Shown piece by piece: positions 53,794-64,000 of a DNA stretch of 64,000 bases; the stretch's first letter is position 1; each line of letters opens with the position of its first letter. Both the position numbers and the translations under genes were made by a program. Under the pieces are notes generated by a model that was not told the DNA's origin, did no database searches, and saw only the letters and a list, made by a program, of their open reading frames with translations. Origin of the DNA: Thiotrichales bacterium (GTDB taxonomy: Bacteria; Pseudomonadota; Gammaproteobacteria; Thiomicrospirales; Thiomicrospiraceae); NCBI GenBank assembly GCA_016938655.1, contig JAFGUG010000057.1:186001-250000 (forward strand), in the 5' to 3' direction.

Positions 53794-53818
53794 GGCATAT
53801 GTCTTTAAGACATATGCC
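53794..53818. promoter_or_regulatory. 25-bp perfect inverted repeat
   Basis: GGCATATGTCTT-T-AAGACATATGCC in non-coding DNA upstream of the cytochrome/FccB-like pair. Confidence 0.5.
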
Positions 53819-54003
53819 CTGTAACTTAAGGTATTGATTTATATAGACATGGTTAATTTCTAGACGAAACATAAACAACGTTTTAAAAACTGGATTTTTT
53901 AAGAAAAAACGGCAGAAAAGAGACATGAAAACCCGTTAAGTTCGCGCTGGCTGGCTTTAATCCTGTGCGATGTAACGGGATCGATAGACTGACAGAATGA
54001 AAA

Positions 54004-54396
54004 CTAGGCGTGATTCAATAAACGGTCTAATTCAGGCGATGCCATAGGACGGCCTTTAGCGTTCACCGCCACACCAATCGCTTTGGAAGAGACCATTAGC
54101 TGGTCATTTTCAAGCAGATAAATATGCTGAATAAAGGCATATTGAATTCTGGAGATTTTCTCGACTTCAACGGTGACGTAAAAGTCATGTTTTGGACGTA
54201 ACGAACGCTTAAAATCCAACTCCACACGCGTCACCATCAGATTAACTCCCTGCTCGGCCAAGTCCGAAAAATCAATCTCACTCTCCAGCAAAAACTCATG
54301 GCGCGCGTGTTCAAAGTAATTTTGATAAACGCTGTTATTGACCACGCCTTGCAAATCACACTCGTAATCTCGAACGCGCATGGGATACTTGAACAT
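54004..54396 (-). CDS. Acyl-CoA thioesterase (4HBT hotdog fold)
   Basis: RVRDYECDLQGVVNNSVYQNYFEHARHEFL. Confidence 0.9.
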   Translation of the reverse strand: MFKYPMRVRDYECDLQGVVNNSVYQNYFEHARHEFLLESEIDFSDLAEQGVNLMVTRVELDFKRSLRPKHDFYVTVEVEKISRIQYAFIQHIYLLENDQLMVSSKAIGVAVNAKGRPMASPELDRLLNHA

Positions 54397-54504
54397 GTTG
54401 GCTCCTTTTGGCTTTAACCGTTTGATGCGTGCATCTTAGCAAATCCATGGTATGTAAACACGTTTGCTAAAAGGTTTTTGAGCGTGTGCTTTTTAAACGC
54501 CAAT

Positions 54505-54541
54505 AAAAAACCCTTGAGCGCAGATAGCAATCAAGGGTTTA
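54505..54541. terminator. Terminator
   Basis: AAAAAACCCTTGA...TCAAGGGTTT. Confidence 0.7.
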
Positions 54542-54592
54542 TCCATTTTAGGAATTGATTCGGTAAATCCGTTTAATCGACCACGGATGGAA

Positions 54593-55957
54593 TTAGTGGT
54601 TTCCTTGGCCTTTTGGAACTTGTGGATAGTCTTGCACATAATCCGCACCTAACACACCACAGCCTTGCGCAACGCCTTGTTGAATTAACGCATTATTAAA
54701 GGCCCAATAGTGATTATAGCTCCCAGAACGCAAGTTTTCAAATGCCACCACCAACTCTAGCGCACCCAATGCTTGGGCTTGTTCAATACTGGCATTTAAA
54801 TCATTCACATCCACCACTTCCACCATGCACGCCGCTTCCAAAGCACCTTGCGCAAAATTAGCATGCAGAATCGCATGGCTCCATAATCTATCGTACAAGT
54901 CTTGCACTTCGGTTAATGAAAACTCACCGCTTGCAATCGCGTTTAAGGCATCACCGTCATAACCACTAAGTACGTCACCGCTTGAAATCTCTAAGTCGTA
55001 TTTTTCTAATAATGCACGCATTGATTCTTGGTGTTTAGTTTCTGAGTTATTCGCCACATTCGTCAGCGATTTAATCTCGGACCCTTGCAAGATTAAGTCG
55101 GAATACAAATTTAAATAGAGATCTTTCGCCATCTTCTCTTCATTCCAAGAGAAGGCGATTAAGTCATTAAATTCGGTTTGCTGTTCTGCTGTAAAGTCAT
55201 TCTCGGCAAAACTGGCTTGCGTGACCGCTAACGGATTAGACGTGGCCAACGTCGCTAATTCAGAGGCTTCTTCTAAAGTTAACGGCGACACATAATCGGC
55301 ATCCGCCAACGCAGTAACCAATGCACTTTCCAGTTGCAAGGCAGTTAAATCCGACTGTTGGTATTCGCTAATACGGGCTTCGATTGCGGTAGTTAAATCA
55401 TCAAAATCAGTGGTACTGATTTGGCTTAAATCAGTAATGGCATTTGTAACGGCGTATTCAAACACCGCATCACTTAACGCGGCAATCATTTTATCGTCTG
55501 CGGGGGTTTGCGTGGTTAATTGAGTTTCGGTAAAACCAAGATCGATTAACGCATTTAAAAAATAAGCGTTATTGGCAAGGGTAGACCCAATAGTCAATAC
55601 GCTGCCCTCCGAGGCTTGCAAGACTAGGTTCCCCATGGCTAAATCCCCTGCCGAAAGGGTTTGCGAACCGTCTAAATCAATGTAACCGCCTAGCGCGCGA
55701 ATCGGGTAAGTTGGCGTGAGTGAAAAGCTGTAAACGTTATTTCCAGTAAACTGCCCTTTGACTCCGACACTGTCTACCACGTGCGAATACAAGACTGGCC
55801 CACGCTCGACACGAATATCCACCGACTCAGTCTCAACTGGATTATTTGGATTGCCGGTACCTGGTGAAGACGCACCCCCGCAACCACTTAATAGCGTACT
55901 GCTTAAAAAGGCCAAAGAGAGAAGTTTCAACGAGTGCTTAAGAGTGATTGCTTGCAT
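54593..55957 (-). CDS. DUF2202-like lipoprotein
   Basis: Lipobox LLSGCGG; ferritin-like helical segment FSWNEEKMAKDLYLNLYSDL...ETKHQESMRALLEKYDL. Confidence 0.75.
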   Translation of the reverse strand: MQAITLKHSLKLLSLAFLSSTLLSGCGGASSPGTGNPNNPVETESVDIRVERGPVLYSHVVDSVGVKGQFTGNNVYSFSLTPTYPIRALGGYIDLDGSQTLSAGDLAMGNLVLQASEGSVLTIGSTLANNAYFLNALIDLGFTETQLTTQTPADDKMIAALSDAVFEYAVTNAITDLSQISTTDFDDLTTAIEARISEYQQSDLTALQLESALVTALADADYVSPLTLEEASELATLATSNPLAVTQASFAENDFTAEQQTEFNDLIAFSWNEEKMAKDLYLNLYSDLILQGSEIKSLTNVANNSETKHQESMRALLEKYDLEISSGDVLSGYDGDALNAIASGEFSLTEVQDLYDRLWSHAILHANFAQGALEAACMVEVVDVNDLNASIEQAQALGALELVVAFENLRSGSYNHYWAFNNALIQQGVAQGCGVLGADYVQDYPQVPKGQGNH

Positions 55958-56232
55958 ATTATTCCAGATAAAATTAAAGGGTATTTCCAAAAGAGGTCGA
56001 ACTATAAGCTTAAAAAACAATGCCTACAAGATAAAACATTAGAAATCCCTAATGTCTAAACAGTGCCTTAAGCTTTGCTCAAGGATTAACATAAAATGAC
56101 GGATTCCCCATAAAATCACCTTATTAATAAGCATAAACACGCCAAAAAATTCAAGCTCAACAAGTGTATTCATTTGACCCCATCCGCCAACTCTCTTACC
56201 ATTGAAGTTCTTTGGCTCTAGGTTACGTAATT

Positions 56233-56913
56233 ATGTCTATTAAAGAGTGGCACGAAAACGACCGCCCCCGAGAAAAGTTGCTGCATTTTGGCGCTGACAA
56301 ACTCAGTGATGCCGAACTGTTGGCTATCTTTTTAAGGGTAGGCGTAAAAGGCATAAGTGCAGTGGAATTGGCACAAAACTTACTGGATCACTTTGGCAGT
56401 TTGCACGACCTACTTAACGCCAATGAAGCGGAATTTTGCGAAGCCAAAGGCTTAGGCCAAGCGAAGTTTGTGCAGATGAAAGCAGTATTGGAGATGTCAC
56501 GCCGCCACTTTGAATCGGGGCTTAAAAAGGGCGATGCCTTTACCCAACCGGAGAATGTAGCCAATTACCTCATTCACAAAATTGGCTTTCTACAACAGGA
56601 GCAGTTTGGTATTTTAATGCTCGACCAACAACACCATCTTATCCAATACCAAACCCTGTTTACCGGCACCTTAAACCAAGCGAATGTGCATGCGCGCGAA
56701 GTGGTTAAAACCGCTTTGCAACACAATGCCGCAGCGGTTATTCTCACCCACAACCACCCTTCGGGTGATCCAAGCCCCAGCCAGAGTGACCTGTCTTTAA
56801 CGCAAACACTTAGCCGTGCCTTAGACTTAGTAGAGATTCGTTGTTTGGATCACATTATTATTGGCGACTTTGGCCGTTGGCACTCTCTGGCGCAACATCA
56901 ACAAATGCCGTAA
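56233..56913 (+). CDS. radC: RadC/JAB-domain protein
   Basis: [44 protein letters not shown] 56233 preferred. Confidence 0.93.
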   Translation: MSIKEWHENDRPREKLLHFGADKLSDAELLAIFLRVGVKGISAVELAQNLLDHFGSLHDLLNANEAEFCEAKGLGQAKFVQMKAVLEMSRRHFESGLKKGDAFTQPENVANYLIHKIGFLQQEQFGILMLDQQHHLIQYQTLFTGTLNQANVHAREVVKTALQHNAAAVILTHNHPSGDPSPSQSDLSLTQTLSRALDLVEIRCLDHIIIGDFGRWHSLAQHQQMP

Positions 56914-56992
56914 TCCATCGCCTTCATTGATTGCCGCAATCAAACCTAAGGTAAAATACAATTTTTATTAAAACCAGCAGGCCTGCCAAGTT

Positions 56993-57745
56993 TTGAACAC
57001 GGAAAATCTCATACAAAAAATTCAGCACTTCCTGTGGATTTGGCTCACGCTTATCTTAGGCTTTTACCTAAGTTGGATAACCTTAAGCCAAAGCAACTTT
57101 TTATACAGTGTTTGGTACGACCATGCCGGCATAAAAGAAAACATCGAAGAATTTGCGCCTAAAAACAAATTCAGACAAGGCTTTGAAACCACCGATGACG
57201 CAACCCGAAAAGCCCTGTTTGCCGGCATCGTGACAGCGATTCACAACCAAGGAACCGGCCTGCGTGAGTTGCATTATATTAATGCCCACACTCAACAAAC
57301 CTTGCCGCTATTGCATCGCGCTGAGATTGTGCACCTAACCGATGTAGCCAACTTAATTGAGTGGTTAAAAAAATTGGGCTGGGGATTACTGCTGTTGTGG
57401 GCGTCGTTAACCACCTATTTGCTGATGAAAAAATCCGCCATGCCTAGCAGTCAAAGTGCGTTTTGGAATATCGGTTTAGGTCTGGGGTTAACCTTAGCAG
57501 GCCTGCTGACTTTTGGAAGCAAAGCGGTTTTTTACCAGTTACATATTTGGATTTTCCCTGCAAACCATCAATGGTTTTTTTACTATCAAGACTCACTGAT
57601 GAGCACCATGATGAAAGCGCCCGATCTGTTTGCGTATATTGCCGCCAGCTTGAGTCTGCTTGGCCTGCTGTTTTTTGTTCTCTTATTTAAGCTTTTCACG
57701 GCTAACCTTTTTAAACCCAACTCAATGGAACAAGCTGTCACATGA
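56993..57745 (+). CDS. DUF1461/TIGR01906-like integral membrane protein (TTG start)
   Basis: Multi-TM; HLTDVANLIEW and FYQLHIWIFPANHQWFFYYQDSLMSTM. Confidence 0.6.
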   Translation: MNTENLIQKIQHFLWIWLTLILGFYLSWITLSQSNFLYSVWYDHAGIKENIEEFAPKNKFRQGFETTDDATRKALFAGIVTAIHNQGTGLRELHYINAHTQQTLPLLHRAEIVHLTDVANLIEWLKKLGWGLLLLWASLTTYLLMKKSAMPSSQSAFWNIGLGLGLTLAGLLTFGSKAVFYQLHIWIFPANHQWFFYYQDSLMSTMMKAPDLFAYIAASLSLLGLLFFVLLFKLFTANLFKPNSMEQAVT

Positions 57746-59574
57746 GAAATCGAATTTACACACCCGCTAAGCTTCCCTTCGTTTTATTAACGTCTGCCTT
57801 AATCGTGACTTCGCCACTTAACGTTCTGGCGGAAACCGCACCACTCTTTGACTTACAGTTTCAAGGCATCAACGCAGTGACCAGCACGGAAGATAAACAG
57901 CAAATTCGCAGCACTCAGAGCGTGACCATCAACGGCGAAAAACAGACGATTAATTACCACCGACTCTTCGCCACCGGCGACCAGAATAACGGTGAAACCT
58001 TTGGTTTAGTTAAAGACAAAAACGGCAAACCACTGACTTTAGCCGACGGCTCACCGTATATTTGTAACGGTACCAATCGCGGTATTGGCTCGGGGTTAGA
58101 CCATGTATCGATTCTGCAAAAAAACGACAAGCTGTACATGGTGTCGCAATACGAATGTGCGATTGGCACGCTGTACCTAAATGAACTGCAACAGGACAAA
58201 TACGGCTACTTAACCGTCAAACCCAACACGCTCAAACACATTGATCAATCCAGTGAGTTTGGCGGATATGTGCACTGTGCTGGGCAAACCACACCGTGGC
58301 AGTCGCATTTGGCTTCGGAAGAGTACGAACCCGACGCGCGCGCCATAGAAGCCAACTTCTCGGCAAAAACCCAAAAATCGGGGAACTTCTATTACGATGA
58401 ACTGGTGAAATATTGGGGCGACTTAAGCGAGGCTAACCCCTACTTTTATGGCTGGGTTCCCGAGGTAAAAATTACCCCTGATGGTTCACCCGACTATCAA
58501 AAACATTACAGCATGGGACGTTTCTCGCACGAACTGGGTTATGTGATGCCGGATGAAAGAACCGTTTACCTGTCCGATGATGGCACCAACGTTGGGTTAT
58601 TTCTGTTTATTGCCGATCAAAAACGTGACCTGTCGGCCGGCACTTTATACGCCGCGCAGTGGCAACAAACTTCAGCGAAAGGCTTAGGTGAAGCTAACTT
58701 AAAATGGATTTCGCTCGGGCATGCAACCAATCAACAGATTCGTAACGTAGTCGCACAAAAACCCAACTTTAGCGACCTGTTCAATACCGAACAGCCGACC
58801 GCAGATGGACAATGCACCGCCAAATTCTTTGCGGTGAACACCGAAAATGGCAATGAGTGTTTGCAACTGAAAGACGTTAATCAAGATGGCAAAATTAACG
58901 AAACCGATGAGGTCATCGCCTCACGTTTAGAAACCCGTCGTATGGCGGCTTACAAAGGCGCCACCACCGAGTTCCGCAAAGGCGAAGGCATCACCTTTAA
59001 CCCCACTGCGAATCAGCTGTATGTCTCCATGTCGGAAATCGCACTGGGCATGGAGAACTACGCCAAACGTAATATCAGCACCGACACCTACGATGTGGGT
59101 GGCGGCAACCACATCAAACTCGACTTTAATCCGTGTGGCGGGGTGTATGCGTTGGCAGTCAAACCCAATGCAGAAATGCAGTCGGATTACGTGGCAGAAA
59201 CCATGGCAGGCTTAATTGCCGGTGAAGGTGAAGAGGACTTGAGCGCACCAAACGGCTACCGTTGTAAATTGGATGCTTTGGCCAACCCGGATAATATCAG
59301 TTACTTAACAGACAGCAATAGCCTAGCGATTGGCGAAGACAGCGACTTGCATGAGAACAGTGTGGTGTGGTCGTACAACTTAACCGACCGATCGTTGACC
59401 CGAGTGTTGAGTGCGCCACTGGATGCAGAAAACACCTCGACCTTTTGGCACCGTGATGTAAACGGGTTTAGCTACTTAATCAATGTGGCACAACACCCCA
59501 ATAAAAAACAGACGATAGCGCCTATATTTAAAGAGTCTCAAGCGGGTTATCTTGGACCGATTAAACTTAAATAA
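57742..59574 (+). CDS. PhoX-like (DUF839) secreted protein
   Basis: Sec signal; TPWQSHLASEEYEPD, HYSMGRFSHELGYVMPDERTVYLSDDGTNVGLFLF. Confidence 0.8.
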   Translation: MRNRIYTPAKLPFVLLTSALIVTSPLNVLAETAPLFDLQFQGINAVTSTEDKQQIRSTQSVTINGEKQTINYHRLFATGDQNNGETFGLVKDKNGKPLTLADGSPYICNGTNRGIGSGLDHVSILQKNDKLYMVSQYECAIGTLYLNELQQDKYGYLTVKPNTLKHIDQSSEFGGYVHCAGQTTPWQSHLASEEYEPDARAIEANFSAKTQKSGNFYYDELVKYWGDLSEANPYFYGWVPEVKITPDGSPDYQKHYSMGRFSHELGYVMPDERTVYLSDDGTNVGLFLFIADQKRDLSAGTLYAAQWQQTSAKGLGEANLKWISLGHATNQQIRNVVAQKPNFSDLFNTEQPTADGQCTAKFFAVNTENGNECLQLKDVNQDGKINETDEVIASRLETRRMAAYKGATTEFRKGEGITFNPTANQLYVSMSEIALGMENYAKRNISTDTYDVGGGNHIKLDFNPCGGVYALAVKPNAEMQSDYVAETMAGLIAGEGEEDLSAPNGYRCKLDALANPDNISYLTDSNSLAIGEDSDLHENSVVWSYNLTDRSLTRVLSAPLDAENTSTFWHRDVNGFSYLINVAQHPNKKQTIAPIFKESQAGYLGPIKLK

Positions 59575-59651
59575 CCCAACTTACTGATATGCAAAAAACA
59601 AAACCGTTCCTTTCTTAAGCCGTTTCAAGCAAACGTAAAGCGGCTTAAACC

Positions 59652-59693
59652 TCTATTTTAAAAGTGAGCAGGCCTGCTCACTTTTAAAATAGA
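59652..59693. repeat. 42-bp perfect palindrome of the GCAGGCCTGC family
   Basis: TCTATTTTAAAAGTGAGCAGGCCTGCTCACTTTTAAAATAGA. Confidence 0.95.
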
Positions 59694-59843
59694 CTTTTTC
59701 TACCCCCCATTAAACCTCCGTCATCTGGTTGACGCATTTGTTTCATCAAATCGAAACCTATCTGAAACGCACCTGTAACAAAGTTTACTTACCATTTCCT
59801 CACCAAACTTTGGTGCAATCCCAAACAAATCAGGAATAGTAAA

Positions 59844-61706
59844 ATGAAACTTAAGACGTTAAATTTAGCCATGATGATGGCGCTATCGGCCACCGCTTTA
59901 TCACTAACCGGTTGTGGTGGCAGTGATTCAACAACCGAAAGTAAAACCTTTGAATCGGTTGCCTTTACCAGTACTGCGGCACCTTCTACCGCTGAAGAGA
60001 TGTCCACCACTTACACCAACTCTTCGGCCGTTGTCACCTACACCGATGGCACCACCGAAACCTTCCCTTTAGAGTACAAAAAACTATTTGGAACACTATC
60101 AAAAGTGGGCACTAATCCACACCCAGCGGGTCAGCTTTATGATCAAGACCTGCAACCGCTTATGGATGAATTGAATAACCCATTAATTGCCGAGACACCC
60201 GATGCAAACAGCTTGCTAAAAGTCGGCGACAAAATTTACATGGTTTCTCACTTAGAGTATGACTGGATTGTTTCTGATGAATCACGTGCCCCTTCTCGTG
60301 CGCCAATGAGCATGATTCTGACCGAGATGGAACAAGACGCTGAAACCGGTGAATTGACCGCTATTGAACAAAGACCCATCGACTTTTCAAACGTAGATGG
60401 CTTGTGGATTCCCTGCTTTGGTTCACAAACCCCATGGAACACCCATCTAGGTTCTGAAGAAGATTACGACCTGCAATACAATCCGCTAAGTTCGAGTGCA
60501 AGCAGAACCACGGCCGGACTCGATGCATTAACCAATATGTACTTCAACAATGAAAAAGTTGCAAACCCTTATCATTACGGTTTCTTCCCTGAAGTCACCG
60601 TGAATGAAGACGGCTCAACCAGTGTGGTTAAACACTACTCAATGGGTCGTGGCACCTGGGAAGCCGGTAAAGTCATGCCGGACAGCCGCACCGTTTATTA
60701 TGGGGATGACGGCACCAACGTTGCACTGTTTATGTATGTTGCCGACAAAGCCGAAGACCTATCAGCAGGCACATTATATGCCGGTAAATTCAATCAAGTC
60801 GCCACCACCTATACTGGGAACTTTGAGTGGATTAAGTTAGGTTCTGCAACCGATGCCGAAATTAAAGCTCTAGCCGATTCAACCACGTTTGATGACATCT
60901 TTGTAAACGAAGCGTTCAATTCAGAAACAGGCGCTTGCCCAACAGACACCAAGCGTGTTCGTGCAGGGTCAACCATGGATGAGTGTTTAGCGGTTAAACC
61001 GGGCATGGAAAAAGCCGCCGCGTTTTTAGAGTCTCGTCGTTATGCGGCCTTAATGGGTGCGACCACGGAGTTCAATAAAATGGAAGGGATTGCGGTTAAC
61101 GATGCCGACAAAAAGTTGTATATGGCCATCTCTTACCTAGACAAAGGGATGTTAGACAACGGTTTACCGGCAGAGATGGAACACATCAAAATGGCTAAAA
61201 TCAATGCCGGTGTGACCTTTACACTGCCAATGTCTGCTGATCAAGTTGATAGCAGTGATACGGCAATCGACTCGGATTACGTTGTCACCTCTATGCTCGC
61301 TGAAGAGAAGTTAATTGGTCGTGATATTCCAACCGATGCATTAGGTAACACCGCAGATCCTGACTTTATTGCCAATACAGATAATATCTTCTTTGCTGAG
61401 AAGATGCGTACCTTGTTTGTGGGTGAAGACTCTGGCACACACGTGAACAACTTTGTATGGGCGTATAACGTTGATACTAAAGAATTAACGCGTATTTTAA
61501 CCAACGTAGCGGGTGCAGAAGCGACTGGCTTGCAAGCGGTTGAAAACATGGATGGCTTCTCATACTTAATGAGCAATTCTCAACACCACGGTGATTACAT
61601 CAGAACCATGAATCCAGATATGAAAGCAGCGGTCGAAGCCACAGGTAACGTTGATAAATTTGACGCTAACTTTGGTTATATCGGTGGGATGCCAGCGATT
61701 AAATAA
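59844..61706 (+). CDS. PhoX-like (DUF839) lipoprotein, paralog of preceding CDS
   Basis: Lipobox LTGCGG; TPWNTHLGSEEDYD, HYSMGRGTWEAGKVMPDSRTVYYGDDGTNVALFMY. Confidence 0.82.
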   Translation: MKLKTLNLAMMMALSATALSLTGCGGSDSTTESKTFESVAFTSTAAPSTAEEMSTTYTNSSAVVTYTDGTTETFPLEYKKLFGTLSKVGTNPHPAGQLYDQDLQPLMDELNNPLIAETPDANSLLKVGDKIYMVSHLEYDWIVSDESRAPSRAPMSMILTEMEQDAETGELTAIEQRPIDFSNVDGLWIPCFGSQTPWNTHLGSEEDYDLQYNPLSSSASRTTAGLDALTNMYFNNEKVANPYHYGFFPEVTVNEDGSTSVVKHYSMGRGTWEAGKVMPDSRTVYYGDDGTNVALFMYVADKAEDLSAGTLYAGKFNQVATTYTGNFEWIKLGSATDAEIKALADSTTFDDIFVNEAFNSETGACPTDTKRVRAGSTMDECLAVKPGMEKAAAFLESRRYAALMGATTEFNKMEGIAVNDADKKLYMAISYLDKGMLDNGLPAEMEHIKMAKINAGVTFTLPMSADQVDSSDTAIDSDYVVTSMLAEEKLIGRDIPTDALGNTADPDFIANTDNIFFAEKMRTLFVGEDSGTHVNNFVWAYNVDTKELTRILTNVAGAEATGLQAVENMDGFSYLMSNSQHHGDYIRTMNPDMKAAVEATGNVDKFDANFGYIGGMPAIK

Positions 61707-61726
61707 TCGTGGCTCATACCAATCTT

Positions 61727-61754
61727 AAAGCCGGTGCTTGCGCCGGCTTTTTTA
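61727..61754 (+). terminator. Terminator
   Basis: AAAGCCGGTGCTTGCGCCGGCTTTTTT. Confidence 0.85.
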
Positions 61755-61842
61755 CACAAAATAGTTTGCAAGATGCAGTCAACGCATTTATTAAACTGTA
61801 ACTCGCAAACTGTTTTAAACCAAATTTCACGAGATTAAAACG

Positions 61843-63837
61843 ATGCAAACTAACAGACACCTACTCATTGCTATACTGGCTTCAACCTTAGTTGGGTGCG
61901 GTGGTACTTCGGGCACTCAAAACGGTGCCATTGATGGCTCAAACGTCGATCAGAATCCAACTTTAGTTAAATCAGGATTGGTCGGAGAATTCACCAGCCC
62001 TCTTAACTTTGAAAACCCTTACCCCAATGTGCCTGCGCAATGCTACATTGAAACCAGTAACGGTCGTCAAAATGCCTGTCTATTCTGTCACACCAACGGT
62101 TTATATAACCTTGGGCTAGGCAACAACAACCCGCAAGCGGGCAAAATTGATATTGTGAACTTTCAAACTGACTACGGCTTTGATCCACTCAACACCACCG
62201 CGCCTTACGCCACCATTAACCGTTGGGAAAACACGCTCTACCCAGAAAAACTGGCAGACGCGGTCGCTCAATTGGGCATTTCGCCGGAACAGTGGCAGAT
62301 GCAGAGCTATATTCGAACCAACAATTGGCAGGCCGCCTATGATCAACGACTAGGCTCGCCAAAAGATTGGGATTCGGGTTATGACGGCGCCATGCGTTTA
62401 CTGCCGGGCTTAAACCCCTCTGACCTACCGGCGGATAGTGATGGGTTTGTTCGAACCACGCAAGCAGAAAATGCATTTTTTATAGATGGGTTAGGTGGCA
62501 TTACCGGTTGGCGTGCCATCAACTTCATGCCTTACGGTATTTTTACGCCCATTAACGGTTCAGTATCGGGTATCTATATTCGACTCCCTGAAATTTTTAT
62601 GAAAGACGACCAAGACCAGTTTGATTTAAGCATTTATTCAGCAAACTTAGACTTACTGGAAAAAGCCATCACCAATCAACTAGATCTGATTCAAAATAGT
62701 CACTATCTGGGCAGTGCGGCCAACACCGAAATTGTTTTGGGAGCCTACCCAAAAGGCACCGAGTTTGCTCACCCATTGCACTATGTTGATACGCAAGCCG
62801 ATGGCATGAGTGATGTGAGCGACTTTCCGGGTACGCGAGCACAGCGCGTTAAAGAGGTGCGTTACATGGTTAAAGTTGAAGACTTTGACCCGATGACCGC
62901 AATTCCGGGTGAAGGGGAAGGTGATAGCATTTACGGGCGTGATGACCAAGGCTGGGTGAACAACGGTGCGGGTTGGATTTTGGCCGGATTCATTGAAGAC
63001 CAGCAAGGTGAGCTGCGCCCTCAAACCCGAGAGGAGATGACTCAATGTATTGGCTGTCACTCAGGGTTCAAGAGTACCGAATTTCCGAACTTTACCAGCG
63101 GAACAGGCAACACGGTCGATAGTACTTGGGCGTTTCCACGTAAACTCCCCAGTGCCGTTGGTTGGCAAGAGATGAACTATTTAGGTTATCAAATCAACAC
63201 TGAGAACGACCTGACCGAAGCCGTTTCAACCCTGCCAGAACCAATTAACCGCTATGCAGAGCAAGGTGAGTTTGGATTGTTTTTACAATATGTGGTTGGC
63301 GCCAGTTTATATGGCGATATGCCCGCTTCATTTGAAACAAAATTTAACGAACTCATCACAATCGAAAACGGCTATGACCTAAATTGGCCAGCTGTTGACA
63401 CCTCAAATGCTCAAAAGTTTGATGAGAGCAGTCAAAACAGACAACGTCTACTAAGGCACTTTGTCAGCCGAGGCGACTATCTGAATACGGACGATACAAT
63501 TAAGCCCTTTTTGCTCTACCCAGATCAGCAGACCGCCTTAGAGAACGCCGCACGCTATCGTCAAGTGGTCGTGACACAACGCTTTAACAAAGGCAAAGAC
63601 GTTTTTACTGAAACCCCTGAGACCTATCGTCACTATCGCTTACCAGGCAAAGAAGCCTTAAAAGTTGATGGCAGCGCCTATCTATTTGGCGAGGTAATGA
63701 GTGAGCGTTCCGTGCAACTGGATGAACCCACCCGCTTTGACTACAGAGCGGGGGATAGCTTAACCTTAATTGATAAAAGTGTGCTGTTTGAAGACGGCGG
63801 TACTTTTTTTCCAGAATACGTGCCGTATCTAAAATAA
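61843..63837 (+). CDS. Two-heme-motif (CxxCH x2) lipoprotein, function unknown
   Basis: Lipobox LVGCGG; CLFCHTN and CIGCHSG motifs. Confidence 0.75.
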   Translation: MQTNRHLLIAILASTLVGCGGTSGTQNGAIDGSNVDQNPTLVKSGLVGEFTSPLNFENPYPNVPAQCYIETSNGRQNACLFCHTNGLYNLGLGNNNPQAGKIDIVNFQTDYGFDPLNTTAPYATINRWENTLYPEKLADAVAQLGISPEQWQMQSYIRTNNWQAAYDQRLGSPKDWDSGYDGAMRLLPGLNPSDLPADSDGFVRTTQAENAFFIDGLGGITGWRAINFMPYGIFTPINGSVSGIYIRLPEIFMKDDQDQFDLSIYSANLDLLEKAITNQLDLIQNSHYLGSAANTEIVLGAYPKGTEFAHPLHYVDTQADGMSDVSDFPGTRAQRVKEVRYMVKVEDFDPMTAIPGEGEGDSIYGRDDQGWVNNGAGWILAGFIEDQQGELRPQTREEMTQCIGCHSGFKSTEFPNFTSGTGNTVDSTWAFPRKLPSAVGWQEMNYLGYQINTENDLTEAVSTLPEPINRYAEQGEFGLFLQYVVGASLYGDMPASFETKFNELITIENGYDLNWPAVDTSNAQKFDESSQNRQRLLRHFVSRGDYLNTDDTIKPFLLYPDQQTALENAARYRQVVVTQRFNKGKDVFTETPETYRHYRLPGKEALKVDGSAYLFGEVMSERSVQLDEPTRFDYRAGDSLTLIDKSVLFEDGGTFFPEYVPYLK

Positions 63838-64000
63838 GCGTGTGCGAAAAAATGGATGAAAACAGGCGGCGGAAAATTGAACGGTAAATGGCGTTGTGAG
63901 CCATGATGCAAGAGTCACGTTCTCTTTGAAGCGGTTAGCAAGGCCTCTAATGACCATGTTAAAAAGGCGTTTAGGGGGTTAACCCTAAGTTAAATTTAGA

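Noticed and set aside
62332-62341. GGCAGGCCGCC and other near matches such as 35531, 22506 and 57257
   Set aside because: Core palindrome not intact; consistent with chance in coding sequence.

Overview
64 kb of a gammaproteobacterial chromosome. The gene content (N-type ATP synthase, flavocytochrome-c sulfide dehydrogenase-like pair, YeeE/YedE, TauE, mqo) suggests a sulfur oxidiser of the Thiomicrospira/Hydrogenovibrio/Thiomicrorhabdus type; this taxonomic placement is inference. Main blocks: an N-ATPase operon (atpD-C-Q-B-E-F-A-G, minus strand) that appears to lack atpR; an arsenic cluster (arsJ, arsJ-associated GAPDH, DUF2892/Cys-rich/thioredoxin fusion, permease, MBL hydrolase, divergent arsR); mqo and a CobW/FolE2 zinc-economy pair; ppnN and an srmB-like helicase; a polyphosphate pair (ppk1, ppx); housekeeping genes (nfo, pyrE, argB, yajQ, pgm/algC-like, dut, coaBC, radC); an fccAB-like pair whose cytochrome is a lipoprotein with Asp-rich calcium-type repeats; and two tandem PhoX/DUF839-like proteins followed by a two-CxxCH lipoprotein. 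The most striking unexplained signal is a dispersed palindrome, GCAGGCCTGC. I found 24 full copies plus 12 more CAGGCCTG cores by eye in 64 kb. They lie both between and inside genes, often with AAAAGTNA/TNACTTTT arms, sometimes form terminators, and inside genes are read in only two of three frames (Q-A-C or A/T-G-L, plus one QAW). A second unexplained signal is a tandem array of three ~105-bp nested-hairpin repeats with compensatory stem changes at 18671-18986. I saw no rRNA, tRNA, CRISPR array, transposase or phage genes.
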